DNA of 64,000 nucleotides, taken from Leucobacter allii (GTDB taxonomy: Bacteria; Actinomycetota; Actinomycetes; Actinomycetales; Microbacteriaceae). The DNA is taken from contig NZ_CP095045.1 of the NCBI RefSeq assembly GCF_022919155.1, forward strand, positions 2,728,001 to 2,792,000, read 5' to 3'. The position numbers were made by a program, and so were the translations under genes. The notes under the pieces are model-generated. The model made no database searches and was not told the DNA's origin. It was given only the letters and a program-made list of their open reading frames with translations. Below, in pieces: positions 46,261 through 54,774 of this stretch (the first letter of the stretch is position 1; every line of letters begins with the position of its first letter).

Positions 46261-48861
46261 TCAGCCGCGGGGCATGCGCGGGACGGCGCTCAGCAGCTCG
46301 CGCCCGTAGGCGCTCCGCGGGGCGCGGAAGAACTCGGCGCCGGCCTGCTCGACGACCCGGCCCTCGCGCATGAGGAGCACGCGGTCGCACAGCTCGTGCA
46401 CCACGGCGAGGTCGTGCGAGACGAAGACGAGCCCGAGCCCGAGCTCCCGCTGGAGCCTGCGGAGCAGGTCGACGACTCCGGCCTGGACGGAGACGTCGAG
46501 CGCGCTCGTCGGCTCGTCGGCGACGAGCACCTCAGGCGAGACCGCGAGCGCACGGGCGAGCGCGACCCGCTGGCGCTGCCCGCCGGAGAGCTCGTTCGGG
46601 AACGCACGGGCGATCTCCGGGGCGAGCCCGACGAGCCCGAGTAGCTCCGAGATCCGGTCGCGCACCGCCGCTCGCGGATCCGCCGCGCCGCGGCCGGTCC
46701 CGTGCACGCGCAGCAGCTCGCCGAGCGCGGCGCCGACGCTCAGCCGCGGGTTGAGCGTCGAGGCCGGATCCTGCGGCACGAGTTGGATGCGGCGCAGCTG
46801 CGCCCGGCTGCGCCGAGCGGGCAGCGGCGCGCCCGCGAGGCGGATCTCGCCGCCCGCGGTGGCGAGGACGCCGACGAGCGCGTGCGCGAGGCTCGTCTTG
46901 CCCGAGCCGGATTCCCCGACCACGCCCAGAGCCCCGCCGCGCGGCAGGGCGAAGGACACGTCGGCGACCGCGGTGCGCTCCCCGTAGCGGACGGCGACTC
47001 CGCGCGCCTCGAGCAGTGCCGGCGCCTCGGCGACCGGCGCCGGCGCGGCGCCCGGAGCGGGATCCGCCGCCGCCCCGGAGCGCACCGGCCCCGACGCCAC
47101 CGGCGCGGCGCCCTCGGGCTCGCCCGGCACGGGCCGGGGCGGCGCCGGATCCGGCAGCACCGGCACGGCGTCGAGAAGCGCGCGGGTGTAGGGGTCGCGC
47201 GCCTGCCGCACCACGCGGGCGGTCTTCCCCGATTCGACGATCCGGCCGTCGCGCATGACCACGATGCGCGCGCAGGTCCCCGCGACCACCGCGAGGTCGT
47301 GGCTGACGAGCACGAGCGTGATGCCTCGGCGGCGGCGCAGCCCGTCGAGGAGGTCGAGCACCTGGCGCTGCACGGTCACGTCGAGGGCGGTCGTCGGCTC
47401 GTCGCAGAGCAGCACCGCCGGGTCCCCGGCGAGGGCCATCGCGATGACGATGCGCTGGCGCTGGCCGCCCGAGAGCTCGTGGGGGTAGGAGCGCGCGATG
47501 CGCTCAGCGTCCCGCAGCTCCACCTGCGCGAGCAGCTCGCGCACGCGCGCCCCGCGGTCCGGGCCGCTGTACGGTCCAGCGTCGACGGCCTCTCGGAGTT
47601 GGACCCCGACCCGGGTGAGGGGGTCGAGCGCGGTCATCGGATCCTGGAACACCATGCCGACGCGGCCGCCGATGCTGAGCTCGTCGGCGGCGACGCGCGT
47701 GCCGCCCGGCGGCATGCCGAGCAGGGCGCGCAGCGTCAGGCTCTTCCCCGATCCCGACTCCCCGACGATGCCGAGCGCTTCGCCGGGCGCCGCGTCGAGA
47801 TCGATGCCGTCGACGAGCGCCCCGGGCCGCTCGGCCGTGATCCGGAGCCCGCGCACCCGCACCGCCCCCGGTGCGGGTGCCGCCCCCAGTGCGGGCGCCG
47901 CGCTCGTCGCTCCGCGGACCGCGCCCGGTGCCCCGTGGGCCGCGCCCGGCGCCCCGCCCCCGGAGCGGCCGCCCCGGCTTCCCCGGAGCCGGCGATCCCG
48001 GGGGCCGCTGCGCACGCGCCCGCGGCGGGTGCGCGGTGCGGGCGCGCCGACCCGCAGCACATCGCCGATCCCGTCGCCGAGGAGCGAGAGCGCGACGCCG
48101 ACGAGCACGACCGCGAGGCCCGGCACGGCGGCGAGCCACCAGTGGCTCGTCACGAAGGGCTGGGCGTCGGAGATCATCGTGCCCCAATCGGGGGTCGGCG
48201 GCTGGATCCCGAGCCCGAGGTAGCCGAGCGTGACGATGGCGACCATGATGAGCACGATCTCGGTGGCGAGCAGCACGACGGCCTGCGGCAGCACGTTCGG
48301 GAGGATGTGCCGCAGGAGCACCCGCGCGTGGGAGAGGCCGCCGCCGCGCGCCGCGCGCACCCAGCCGGCGTCGCGCAGCGCCGCCGTCATGGCGCGCAGC
48401 ACGCGGGCGTAGCCGACCCACCCGACGAGCGCGAAGGCGACCACGATGCCGGGCGCCCCCGCGCCGACGGCGAACACGAGCGCGATGACGATCACGTAGA
48501 ACGGGAAGGCGATGACCGTGTCCGTGACGCGGGAGATCGTCCAGTCGACGGCGCCGCCGAAGTATCCGGAGACGAGCCCGACCGTCACCCCGATCGCGAA
48601 GGGCGCGATCGCGGCCGCCGCCGCGATGCCGAGATCCGTCTGCGCCGCGAGGAGCAGGCGGGAGAGCACGTCGCGGCCGAGCTGATCGGTGCCCAGCCAG
48701 TGCTCGGGCGACGGCGGCAGCAGGCCGCCGGTGAGCCGCTGGGCGTTCGGCGGGTACGGCGCGAGGATCGGCGCGAGCGCGGCGATGAGCAGGATCGCGG
48801 CCGTCAGGATCGTCCCTGACACGAACGTCGAGGAGGCGCGCATGCGCGCGAGCACCCTCAT
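46261..48861 (-). CDS. oligopeptide ABC transporter: permease fused to two ATPase domains (DppC-DppD-DppF)
   Basis: 866 residues in one open frame. Residues ~1-290 are a DppC-type permease (HWLGTDQLGRDVLSRLL; LGIQPPTPDWGTMISDAQPF). A Gly/Ala/Arg-rich linker leads to a DppD-type ATPase (Walker A GESGSGKSLT, signature LSGGQRQRI, Walker B LLCDEPTTALD). A second Pro-rich linker leads to a DppF-type ATPase (GESGSGKTSL, LSGGQRQRV, LVADEPTSALD). All ATPase motifs are intact. ATG at 48861 overlaps the DppB stop by 4 nt. Permease-ATPase fusions occur in actinobacteria; carrying both ATPases as well is unusual. The chain would need only DppB and the binding protein to complete the importer. Confidence 0.9.
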   Translation of the reverse strand: MRVLARMRASSTFVSGTILTAAILLIAALAPILAPYPPNAQRLTGGLLPPSPEHWLGTDQLGRDVLSRLLLAAQTDLGIAAAAAIAPFAIGVTVGLVSGYFGGAVDWTISRVTDTVIAFPFYVIVIALVFAVGAGAPGIVVAFALVGWVGYARVLRAMTAALRDAGWVRAARGGGLSHARVLLRHILPNVLPQAVVLLATEIVLIMVAIVTLGYLGLGIQPPTPDWGTMISDAQPFVTSHWWLAAVPGLAVVLVGVALSLLGDGIGDVLRVGAPAPRTRRGRVRSGPRDRRLRGSRGGRSGGGAPGAAHGAPGAVRGATSAAPALGAAPAPGAVRVRGLRITAERPGALVDGIDLDAAPGEALGIVGESGSGKSLTLRALLGMPPGGTRVAADELSIGGRVGMVFQDPMTALDPLTRVGVQLREAVDAGPYSGPDRGARVRELLAQVELRDAERIARSYPHELSGGQRQRIVIAMALAGDPAVLLCDEPTTALDVTVQRQVLDLLDGLRRRRGITLVLVSHDLAVVAGTCARIVVMRDGRIVESGKTARVVRQARDPYTRALLDAVPVLPDPAPPRPVPGEPEGAAPVASGPVRSGAAADPAPGAAPAPVAEAPALLEARGVAVRYGERTAVADVSFALPRGGALGVVGESGSGKTSLAHALVGVLATAGGEIRLAGAPLPARRSRAQLRRIQLVPQDPASTLNPRLSVGAALGELLRVHGTGRGAADPRAAVRDRISELLGLVGLAPEIARAFPNELSGGQRQRVALARALAVSPEVLVADEPTSALDVSVQAGVVDLLRRLQRELGLGLVFVSHDLAVVHELCDRVLLMREGRVVEQAGAEFFRAPRSAYGRELLSAVPRMPRG

Positions 48862-49847
48862 CGCGCCGCCCCGGCGCGGCGGCGCGGGTCCGCGGATCCG
48901 GCGCGGCGCAGCCGCGGATCCAGCGCCGCCGACGCGGCCCCCGCGAGTCCCGTGACCAGCACGACGAGCAGCGCGCAGGCGAGGGCGATCCCCTGCACCA
49001 CGGGGAAGTCCCGGCTGCCGATCGATTGGAAGAGCAGGGTGCCGAGGCCGTTGATGCCGAACACCTGCTCCACGACGAGCGTGCCCCCGATGAGGTACGC
49101 GGTGTTCACGCTCAGCAGCGTGAGCGCCGGGAGCGCAGCGCCGCGGACCACGTGGCGCCAGATGATGGTGCGCTCGGGGATCCGGGCCGCTCGGAGCGTC
49201 GTGACGAAATCGGACTGCAGCACCTCGAGCAGCTGCGCGCGCAGCGAGCGCACGAGCGGCGGCGCGAGGCCGAGCGCCACGGCGAGCGCGGGCAGCACGA
49301 GGCTCCGCAGCGGCTCGCCCGGCCCCGATCCGACGCCCCCGACCGGGAGCCACTGCAGCTGCACCGCGAACACGATGATGAGCAGGAGCCCGATCCAGAA
49401 CAGCGGCATGCCCATGAAGACCGCGGGGAGCACGCGCACGACGTGATCGGCCCAGCCGTCCTTGCGGAGCGCCGCCGCGAGCGCGAGCGGCACCGCGATG
49501 ACGACGGCGAGCCCCACCGCGAAGACCACGATCCCGAGGCTGATCGGCGCCTTCGCGAGGATCAGTTCGCGCGTCGGGACGCCGGAGACGAGCGAGTCCC
49601 CCGTATCGAAGCGGGTGAGGACGCCCCACAGGAAGTCCGAGAACTGCCGCCACAGCGGCTGGTCGAGGCCCAGCTCGGCCCGGAGCGCGGCGAGCGCCTC
49701 GGGCGTCGCCCGCTCCCCGAGGATCATGGCCGCAGGGTCGCCGGGGACGAGCCGGAGGAGGAAGAACACCGCGATGACCACGCCGAGGACGACGGGCACG
49801 ACGCGCGCGAGCGCGCGTCCCGCCGCCGCCGCCGCTCGCCTCACCAC
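48858..49847 (-). CDS. oligopeptide ABC transporter permease (DppB type)
   Basis: 329 residues, six membrane helices. FFLLRLVPGDPAAMILGERA near the N-terminus and VFGINGLGTLLFQSIGSRDF near the end are DppB hallmarks. The start is GTG at 49847 (a second GTG follows at once). It is separated from the binding-protein gene by a strong hairpin and coupled to the fused DppC-D-F gene downstream. Confidence 0.93.
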   Translation of the reverse strand: MVRRAAAAAGRALARVVPVVLGVVIAVFFLLRLVPGDPAAMILGERATPEALAALRAELGLDQPLWRQFSDFLWGVLTRFDTGDSLVSGVPTRELILAKAPISLGIVVFAVGLAVVIAVPLALAAALRKDGWADHVVRVLPAVFMGMPLFWIGLLLIIVFAVQLQWLPVGGVGSGPGEPLRSLVLPALAVALGLAPPLVRSLRAQLLEVLQSDFVTTLRAARIPERTIIWRHVVRGAALPALTLLSVNTAYLIGGTLVVEQVFGINGLGTLLFQSIGSRDFPVVQGIALACALLVVLVTGLAGAASAALDPRLRRAGSADPRRRAGAAR

Positions 49848-49859
49848 GCACTCACCCTA

Positions 49860-49907
49860 CCCGCGGCCCGCGGCCCTCGGATCCGTCCGGGATCCGCGGG
49901 CCGCGGG
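49860..49907 (-). terminator. intercistronic hairpin after the substrate-binding protein gene
   Basis: Perfect 14-bp arms CCCGCGGCCCGCGG (49860-49873) and complement (49894-49907), directly abutting the TAG stop at 49908. Such hairpins let the binding protein be made in excess over the permeases. Confidence 0.6.
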
Positions 49908-51473
49908 CTATGCGCCCTCGGACAGCCAGACGTCCTGGAAGCGGACGCTGCCGTTCGGAAGCACCGCGAAGCCCTGCACCGCCTCGCTCGTCGCCTTGAG
50001 ATTCGCGGGGAAGAAGAGCGGGATGTAGGGCACCTCGTCGGCGAGGATCTGCTGGATCTCCCCGTAGATCGCCTCGCGCCCCGCGCCCGCGGGCGTCGTG
50101 CGCCCCTCGTGCATGAGCTCGGTGACACGCTCGTTCGTGTAGTGGGTCCAGTACGACTTGCTGAAGCCCTCGGGATCGGCCTGGAAGGTGATGAAGCCGT
50201 TCGGGTCGGGCGCGTCCGACTGGCCGCTGTTGAGCATGAAGTCGAAGTCGTACGCGAAGAAGCGCTCGCGGAACACCGCGATGTCGAGCTGCTCGATCTC
50301 CACCGTGATGCCGATCTTCGCGAGCGACTCCTGGACGATCTGCGCGATCTGCGCGCGCTGGGCGTTGCCGCTCGCGATGAGCAGCGTGACCTCGAAGCCG
50401 TCGGGGTACGCGGACTCGGCGAGCTCGGCCCGCGCGGCCTCCGGATCGTACTCGAGCGCCTCCACCGAGTCGTCGGCCGAATACGTGATCGTCGGGGGCA
50501 GCAGCGCGTTCGCGACCTCGGCGGTGCCGAAGGTGGTCGCCTCCGTGATGCCGTCGCGGTCGAGGGCCTGCGCGATCGCGCGGCGGACGTGCACGTCCGC
50601 GAACTCCTCGCGCTGGGTGTTGAAGAACACCTGCTCGGTGGACCACCCGGGCGTCTCGGAGAGCACGGTGCCGCCGGTCGCACCGATCTCGGCGGCGTTC
50701 GTCGCCGGCACCGTGTCGATCGCGTCGATCTGGCCGGCCTGGAGCTGCTGCCGCAGCTGCGTGTCGTCGGCGACGAAGCGGTAGACGAGGGAATCGAGGT
50801 AGGGCTTGCCCTCCTGCCAGTAGTGCGTGTTCTTCACGAACACGAGGTCCCCGTTCGGATCCCATTCGGAGACCGCGAAGGGGCCGGTGCCGATGGGCCG
50901 CTCGAAGAACTCCTCCTCGCTCGCGCCCCCGAAGTCGGCGGGCAGGATGCCGTTCGAGAAGCTCGCGAGCTCCGAGAGGAAGGGCGTGTAGGGTCCGCTG
51001 AGCGCGATCGTGACCTCGCGGTCCCCGCTCGCCTCGATCGACGCGATGGGCGCTTCGAGCGGCAGCGGACCGCCGAGCTCGAGGTGGCGGTTCAGCGAGA
51101 AGACGACGTCCTCCGGGACGACGTCGGAGCCGTCCGAGAACTGCAGGCCGTCGCGCAGCGTGAAGACGTACTCGAGGCCGTCGTCGCTGACCTCGTAGTC
51201 GGCGAGCCAGGGCCCGATCTCCCCCTGCTCGTCGAATGCGACGAGCGGTTCGAAGACCTTGTCGATCGCGAAGGCGTTGTTCGCCGTGATCTGCTGGTGC
51301 AGATCGAGGTCGTTCGCGGAGGCGACGCGGCCGAAGGTGAGCGTGCCGCCGCTGACGGGGTCGGTACTCGGCGTGCTCGGCGCGGCGCTCCCGCCGCAGG
51401 CGGAGAGGGCGAGGGCCGCGACGAGCGCGGCGACGGCGAGCGCGGCGCGGCGCGGGGAGCGTGAAGCGGTCAC
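49908..51473 (-). CDS. oligopeptide-type substrate-binding lipoprotein (SBP family 5)
   Basis: 521 residues. Signal peptide with lipobox LSAC (Cys26), then the family 5 layout: GGTLTFGRVASANDLDLH, DGLEYVFTLRDGLQFSDGSDV, NFSxxP-type region as RRAIAQALDRDGI, and a C-terminal domain with YIPLFFPANLK. The ligand could be a peptide, but family 5 also binds nickel, heme or opines; the neighbouring amidohydrolase suggests a peptide- or amide-like compound. GTG at 51473 overlaps the amidohydrolase stop by 4 nt. Confidence 0.92.
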   Translation of the reverse strand: MTASRSPRRAALAVAALVAALALSACGGSAAPSTPSTDPVSGGTLTFGRVASANDLDLHQQITANNAFAIDKVFEPLVAFDEQGEIGPWLADYEVSDDGLEYVFTLRDGLQFSDGSDVVPEDVVFSLNRHLELGGPLPLEAPIASIEASGDREVTIALSGPYTPFLSELASFSNGILPADFGGASEEEFFERPIGTGPFAVSEWDPNGDLVFVKNTHYWQEGKPYLDSLVYRFVADDTQLRQQLQAGQIDAIDTVPATNAAEIGATGGTVLSETPGWSTEQVFFNTQREEFADVHVRRAIAQALDRDGITEATTFGTAEVANALLPPTITYSADDSVEALEYDPEAARAELAESAYPDGFEVTLLIASGNAQRAQIAQIVQESLAKIGITVEIEQLDIAVFRERFFAYDFDFMLNSGQSDAPDPNGFITFQADPEGFSKSYWTHYTNERVTELMHEGRTTPAGAGREAIYGEIQQILADEVPYIPLFFPANLKATSEAVQGFAVLPNGSVRFQDVWLSEGA

Positions 51474-52711
51474 GGGAACGTCCTTTCGGGGGCGGATTCG
51501 GGGGTGGGCTCGGCGGGATCGGCGAGCTCGGCGGGATCGAGGAGACGTCCGTCCAGGAGCACGGCCGCCACCGCATCCGGTGCGCTCAGCGCTCCCGGCT
51601 CTCTCGGGTCGCGGCGCAGGATCACGGCGTCGGCGTCGGCTCCGTCCGCGATGCGGCCGGCGAGCTCGTCCGCGCGCGGAGCGCCGCTCCGGGCGCCGGC
51701 GCCGGCGAGCATGCGCGCGCCCGTGCGCGTGGCGGCGATGAGCGCCTCCTCCGGGGTGAGACCGGCGTCCACGAGCGCGTCGAACTCGAGGCGCCCGGTG
51801 CCGTGCTGCTCCGGCGTGCCGTAATCGGTGCCGAGCGCGATCGGGAGCCCCGCGTCGCGCGCGCGGCGCACGGCGCGGGGGTGGGCGGCGACGGCATCGT
51901 CGACGCGGGCGCGGAACGCGGCCGGCAGCGCGCCGGCGGCGATCATGCGCTGCACGAGCCGGTAGATGCGCAGTGTCGGAACCAGCACGAGGCCGGCCTC
52001 GGCCGCCGCCGCCGCCTGCGCGTCGGTGAGGAAGATGCCGTGCTCGAGGCTCGCCGCCCCCGCCGCGATGGCGTCGTCGATCGCCCGGCCGCCCCACGCG
52101 TGCACCATGACGCGGGCGCCCGCGGCGGCGGCGCGGCGCACGGCGTCGGCGAGCTCGGAGCGCGCGAAGATCGGATCGAGCGCGAGCTCGGGCGGGGCGG
52201 CGACGCCGCGCGTCGCGATGATCTTCACCCAGGGCGCCCCGGTGGCGAGCACCGCCTCGACGGCGGGCCCGAGGCCGCCGGCCGCCTCGGCCTCCTCGGG
52301 GCCGAGGGGCCGCTCGGAGCGCTGCGTCCGCGGCCGGCGCGTGCTCGGGATCCCGGCCAGCAGGCCGGCGTCCAGTCCGCCGGCGTCGCGGATGCTCGTG
52401 ACGCCGGAGGCGAGCGTGCGGGCGAGGCCGTCGGCGGTCGCGCGACGGGTCCGCTCGGCGCCCAGTCGCGCGCGCTCCGCGGCGTCGAAGGCGTGCCATC
52501 CGGCGTGCAGATGGGCGTCGACGAGGCCGGGGATCATCCAGAGCCCGGAGCCGTCGAGCTCGGGCTCGGGGTCCGCTCGCGCGCTGCCCTCCCCGAGCGC
52601 GAAACGGCCGCCGGCCCAGCTCACCCGGCCGGGCGGTGCGAACCCTCCGACGTCGTCGAGGATCCGGACGCCGCGCGCGGCGGTCGGCATCGTCGACTCG
52701 GCTGCGGGCAC
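51470..52711 (-). CDS. prolidase-like amidohydrolase
   Basis: 413 residues, amidohydrolase superfamily of the imidazolonepropionase/Xaa-Pro dipeptidase branch. The metal site is H67-L-H69 in VDAHLHAG, a bridging Lys in WVKIIAT, His in VMVHAWG, His in SLEHGIFL and Asp in ALGTDYG. The substrate is probably a small peptide or cyclic amide brought in by the co-transcribed importer. GTG at 52711 has AGGAGG a few nt upstream. First gene of the four-gene operon; no signal peptide, so it acts in the cytosol. Confidence 0.85.
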   Translation of the reverse strand: MPAAESTMPTAARGVRILDDVGGFAPPGRVSWAGGRFALGEGSARADPEPELDGSGLWMIPGLVDAHLHAGWHAFDAAERARLGAERTRRATADGLARTLASGVTSIRDAGGLDAGLLAGIPSTRRPRTQRSERPLGPEEAEAAGGLGPAVEAVLATGAPWVKIIATRGVAAPPELALDPIFARSELADAVRRAAAAGARVMVHAWGGRAIDDAIAAGAASLEHGIFLTDAQAAAAAEAGLVLVPTLRIYRLVQRMIAAGALPAAFRARVDDAVAAHPRAVRRARDAGLPIALGTDYGTPEQHGTGRLEFDALVDAGLTPEEALIAATRTGARMLAGAGARSGAPRADELAGRIADGADADAVILRRDPREPGALSAPDAVAAVLLDGRLLDPAELADPAEPTPESAPERTFP

Positions 52712-52766
52712 GGTTCCTCCTCACGGCGGTCGGACGGCGTCGCTCCGGGATCCCGCAGCGCATGTT

Positions 52767-52807
52767 GGTCTATTCATCGACAGTAAAGCAGCAATGTTGA
52801 ATGGACC
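52767..52807. promoter_or_regulatory. inverted repeat in the divergent region, possible operator
   Basis: GGTCTATTCA (52767-52776) and TGAATGGACC (52798-52807) pair with one mismatch across 21 nt. The surrounding ~60 nt are the most AT-rich in this neighbourhood, consistent with the promoter region of the amidohydrolase operon. Confidence 0.4.
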
Positions 52808-52895
52808 ACTTGGAGTTCCCCGCGGTGGACCACCAGACGTTCCGACCTCGTCCGATGCGAGGCAAGTGCCGGGCGGGAGCCCGGCGCAGGGCCGG

Positions 52896-52901
52896 TAGAC
52901 T
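52896..52901 (+). promoter_or_regulatory. putative leaderless -10 box (TAGACT) of the DUF2568 gene
   Basis: TAGACT is followed by exactly 6 nt and then the GTG at 52908. The GAAGGG between them abuts the start with no spacing, so it cannot work as a normal ribosome site. Confidence 0.5.
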
Positions 52902-52907
52902 GAAGGG

Positions 52908-53261
52908 GTGACCGAAGCCTCCGAGACCGCGCGCCCGATCCTGCAGCTCATCCGCAGCCTCATCCACCTCCTCGCCGTCGTTTCGGTGACCGTGTGGGGC
53001 TTCCTGGCCTGGCCGCTGCCGTTCCCCGGGATCCTCACCGGCCTCGGCGTCCTCGTGCTCGCCGTACTGCTCTGGGCGCTCTTCCTCTCGCCCCGGCCCG
53101 TGCTGCGCGTCGACCGCTTCGCGCAGGCGCTGTTCGAGCTGCTCCTGCTCGCCGCCGCGGCCGCCGGCCTGCTCTTCCTCGGCTGGTTCTGGGTCTGGCC
53201 CGCGCTCCTCTTCGCCGCCGGGGCGGTCGTCGGCTACCTCGTCTCCGCCCGAGCCCGCTGA
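52908..53261 (+). CDS. DUF2568 (YrdB-like) small membrane protein
   Basis: 117 residues with four predicted helices (LIHLLAVVSVTVWGFLAW; GILTGLGVLVLAVLLWALFL; QALFELLLLAAAAAGLLFLG; FWVWPALLFAAGAVVGYLV). The F-A-Q-A-L-F-E-L segment in the middle and the overall four-helix layout fit the DUF2568 family. Function unknown. Divergent from the peptide operon and 81 nt before the LLM gene. Confidence 0.75.
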   Translation: MTEASETARPILQLIRSLIHLLAVVSVTVWGFLAWPLPFPGILTGLGVLVLAVLLWALFLSPRPVLRVDRFAQALFELLLLAAAAAGLLFLGWFWVWPALLFAAGAVVGYLVSARAR

Positions 53262-53342
53262 GCCGGCGCGGACGCGCGGAGCGTGCGCGGATCCGCTGAA
53301 GGCGAGCGGAATAGCCGCGATCGCGCCGGGGTTGACGGGGGT

Positions 53343-54500
53343 ATGAGCGAAACCTCCACGACCCCCGGCGACGGACGGGATGGCTCGGGCCCGGTGTCCA
53401 CCGGCCCGGCGACCTCCGGCCCGGCAGCCTCCGGCCCGAGCGATGCCGCCCCCGCGCACCCGGTGCACCTCGGCCTCGACACCTTCGGCGATGTCACCCT
53501 CGCTCCCGACGGGGGCCGGTCGAGCCACGCCCAGGTGATCCGCGACGTCGTCGAACAGGCCGTTCTCGCAGACGGGCTCGGCGTCGACGCGATCACGCTC
53601 GGCGAGCATCACCGCGACGATTTCGCCCTGAGCTCGCCCGAGATCGCCCTCGCCGCCATCGCGGGGCGCACCGAGCGGATCCTGCTCGGCACGGGCGTCA
53701 CCGTGCTCTCGAGCGACGACCCCGTGCGGGTGTACGAGCGCTTCGCGACGCTCGACGCGGTGAGCTCCGGTCGCGCCGAGGTCATTCTCGGGCGCGGCTC
53801 CTTCACCGAGTCCTTCCCGCTCTTCGGCTACGACCTCGCCGACTACGACGCGCTGTTCTCCGAGAAGCTCGAGCTCTTCGCGAGGCTCCGCGGCGAGGGT
53901 CCGGTGACGTGGTCGGGGCGGCACCGCAGTCCGCTCGTGGAGCAGGAGGTGTTCCCGAAGACGGAGCGACCCGGGGGCGTGGGCGCGTGGATCGGCGTCG
54001 GCGGCAGCCCGCAGTCCGTGCTCCGCTCGGTCCGGGTCGGGATTCCCATGATGCTCGCCATCATCGGCGGCGCCCCGGCGAGGTTCCTGCCGTTCGCCAA
54101 TCTCTACCGGCAGGCGCAGGAGGAGCTCGGCGGCGCGCCGATGCCGCTCGGTGTGCACTCCCCCGGCCACATCGCCGCGAGCGACGCCCGGGCGCGCGAC
54201 GAGCTCTGGCCGCACTTCGCCGCGAACCGGAACCGGATCGGCGCCGACCGCGGCTGGCCCGAGACGACGCGGGCGGAGTTCGAGCAGGAGGCCGATGCGG
54301 GCTCGCTCTACGTCGGGTCTCCCGAGACCGTCGCGCGGCGGATCGCGGAGACCGTCGCGACGCTCGGCGCCGACCGCTTCGATCTCAAGTACGCGAACGG
54401 CACCATGCCGCACGCGCAGCTCATGGAGAGCATCGGCCTCTACGGCGCGGAGGTGATCCCGCGCGTGCGCGAGCTGCTCGCGGGAGCCGGGCCGGCCTGA
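53343..54500 (+). CDS. LLM-class flavin-dependent oxidoreductase
   Basis: 385 residues. A ~45-residue Gly/Pro/Ser/Ala-rich N-terminus precedes a bacterial-luciferase-like TIM barrel: LGLDTFGDV, ADGLGVDAITLGEHH, RILLGTGVTVLSSDDPVRVYERFATLDAVSSGRAEVILGRG (quoted in parts), and SLYVGSPETVARRI near the end. The family uses reduced FMN or F420; the exact cofactor and substrate cannot be read here. ATG at 53343; the low-complexity N-terminus could be shorter if a later start is used. It is convergent with the LacI gene. Confidence 0.87.
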   Translation: MSETSTTPGDGRDGSGPVSTGPATSGPAASGPSDAAPAHPVHLGLDTFGDVTLAPDGGRSSHAQVIRDVVEQAVLADGLGVDAITLGEHHRDDFALSSPEIALAAIAGRTERILLGTGVTVLSSDDPVRVYERFATLDAVSSGRAEVILGRGSFTESFPLFGYDLADYDALFSEKLELFARLRGEGPVTWSGRHRSPLVEQEVFPKTERPGGVGAWIGVGGSPQSVLRSVRVGIPMMLAIIGGAPARFLPFANLYRQAQEELGGAPMPLGVHSPGHIAASDARARDELWPHFAANRNRIGADRGWPETTRAEFEQEADAGSLYVGSPETVARRIAETVATLGADRFDLKYANGTMPHAQLMESIGLYGAEVIPRVRELLAGAGPA

Positions 54501-54582
54501 TCCCGATCCCGTTCGACCCGATCCCGATCCCGGTGTCGTTCAACCCGCTCCGATCCCGCTCGACCCGATCCGGCACCGGATC

Positions 54583-54663
54583 GCGAGACCCTACGAAACT
54601 CGCGAGCTCCTACGAAATTCCCCGTCAAGAACGTAGGGGTTCGCGAGCTTCGTGGGGTCTCGC
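54583..54663. repeat. 32-bp inverted repeat with 17-nt loop between convergent genes
   Basis: Arms 54583-54614 and 54632-54663 differ at four positions; as RNA, three of those are G-U wobbles and one is a mismatch. A shorter motif (CCTACGAAA) is also directly repeated in the left arm. The 274-nt gap holds no gene. Terminator or structured RNA. Confidence 0.6.
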
Positions 54664-54774
54664 GCACTTCACAGGGTTTCGCGGGCGGCACGGGCTTCGC
54701 GGGGTGCGCGGGGTGCACGGGCTTCGCGGTGAGCGCGGGCGAGGAGCCGGAGCCCGGCGCCGACGGGAGGGCGC

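Noticed and set aside
46261..48861. Possible sequencing frameshift joining separate dppC, dppD and dppF genes
   Set aside because: The frame is continuous through both linkers, all domains are complete, and the linkers are ordinary Pro/Ala/Gly/Arg spacers; a true fusion is the simpler reading.
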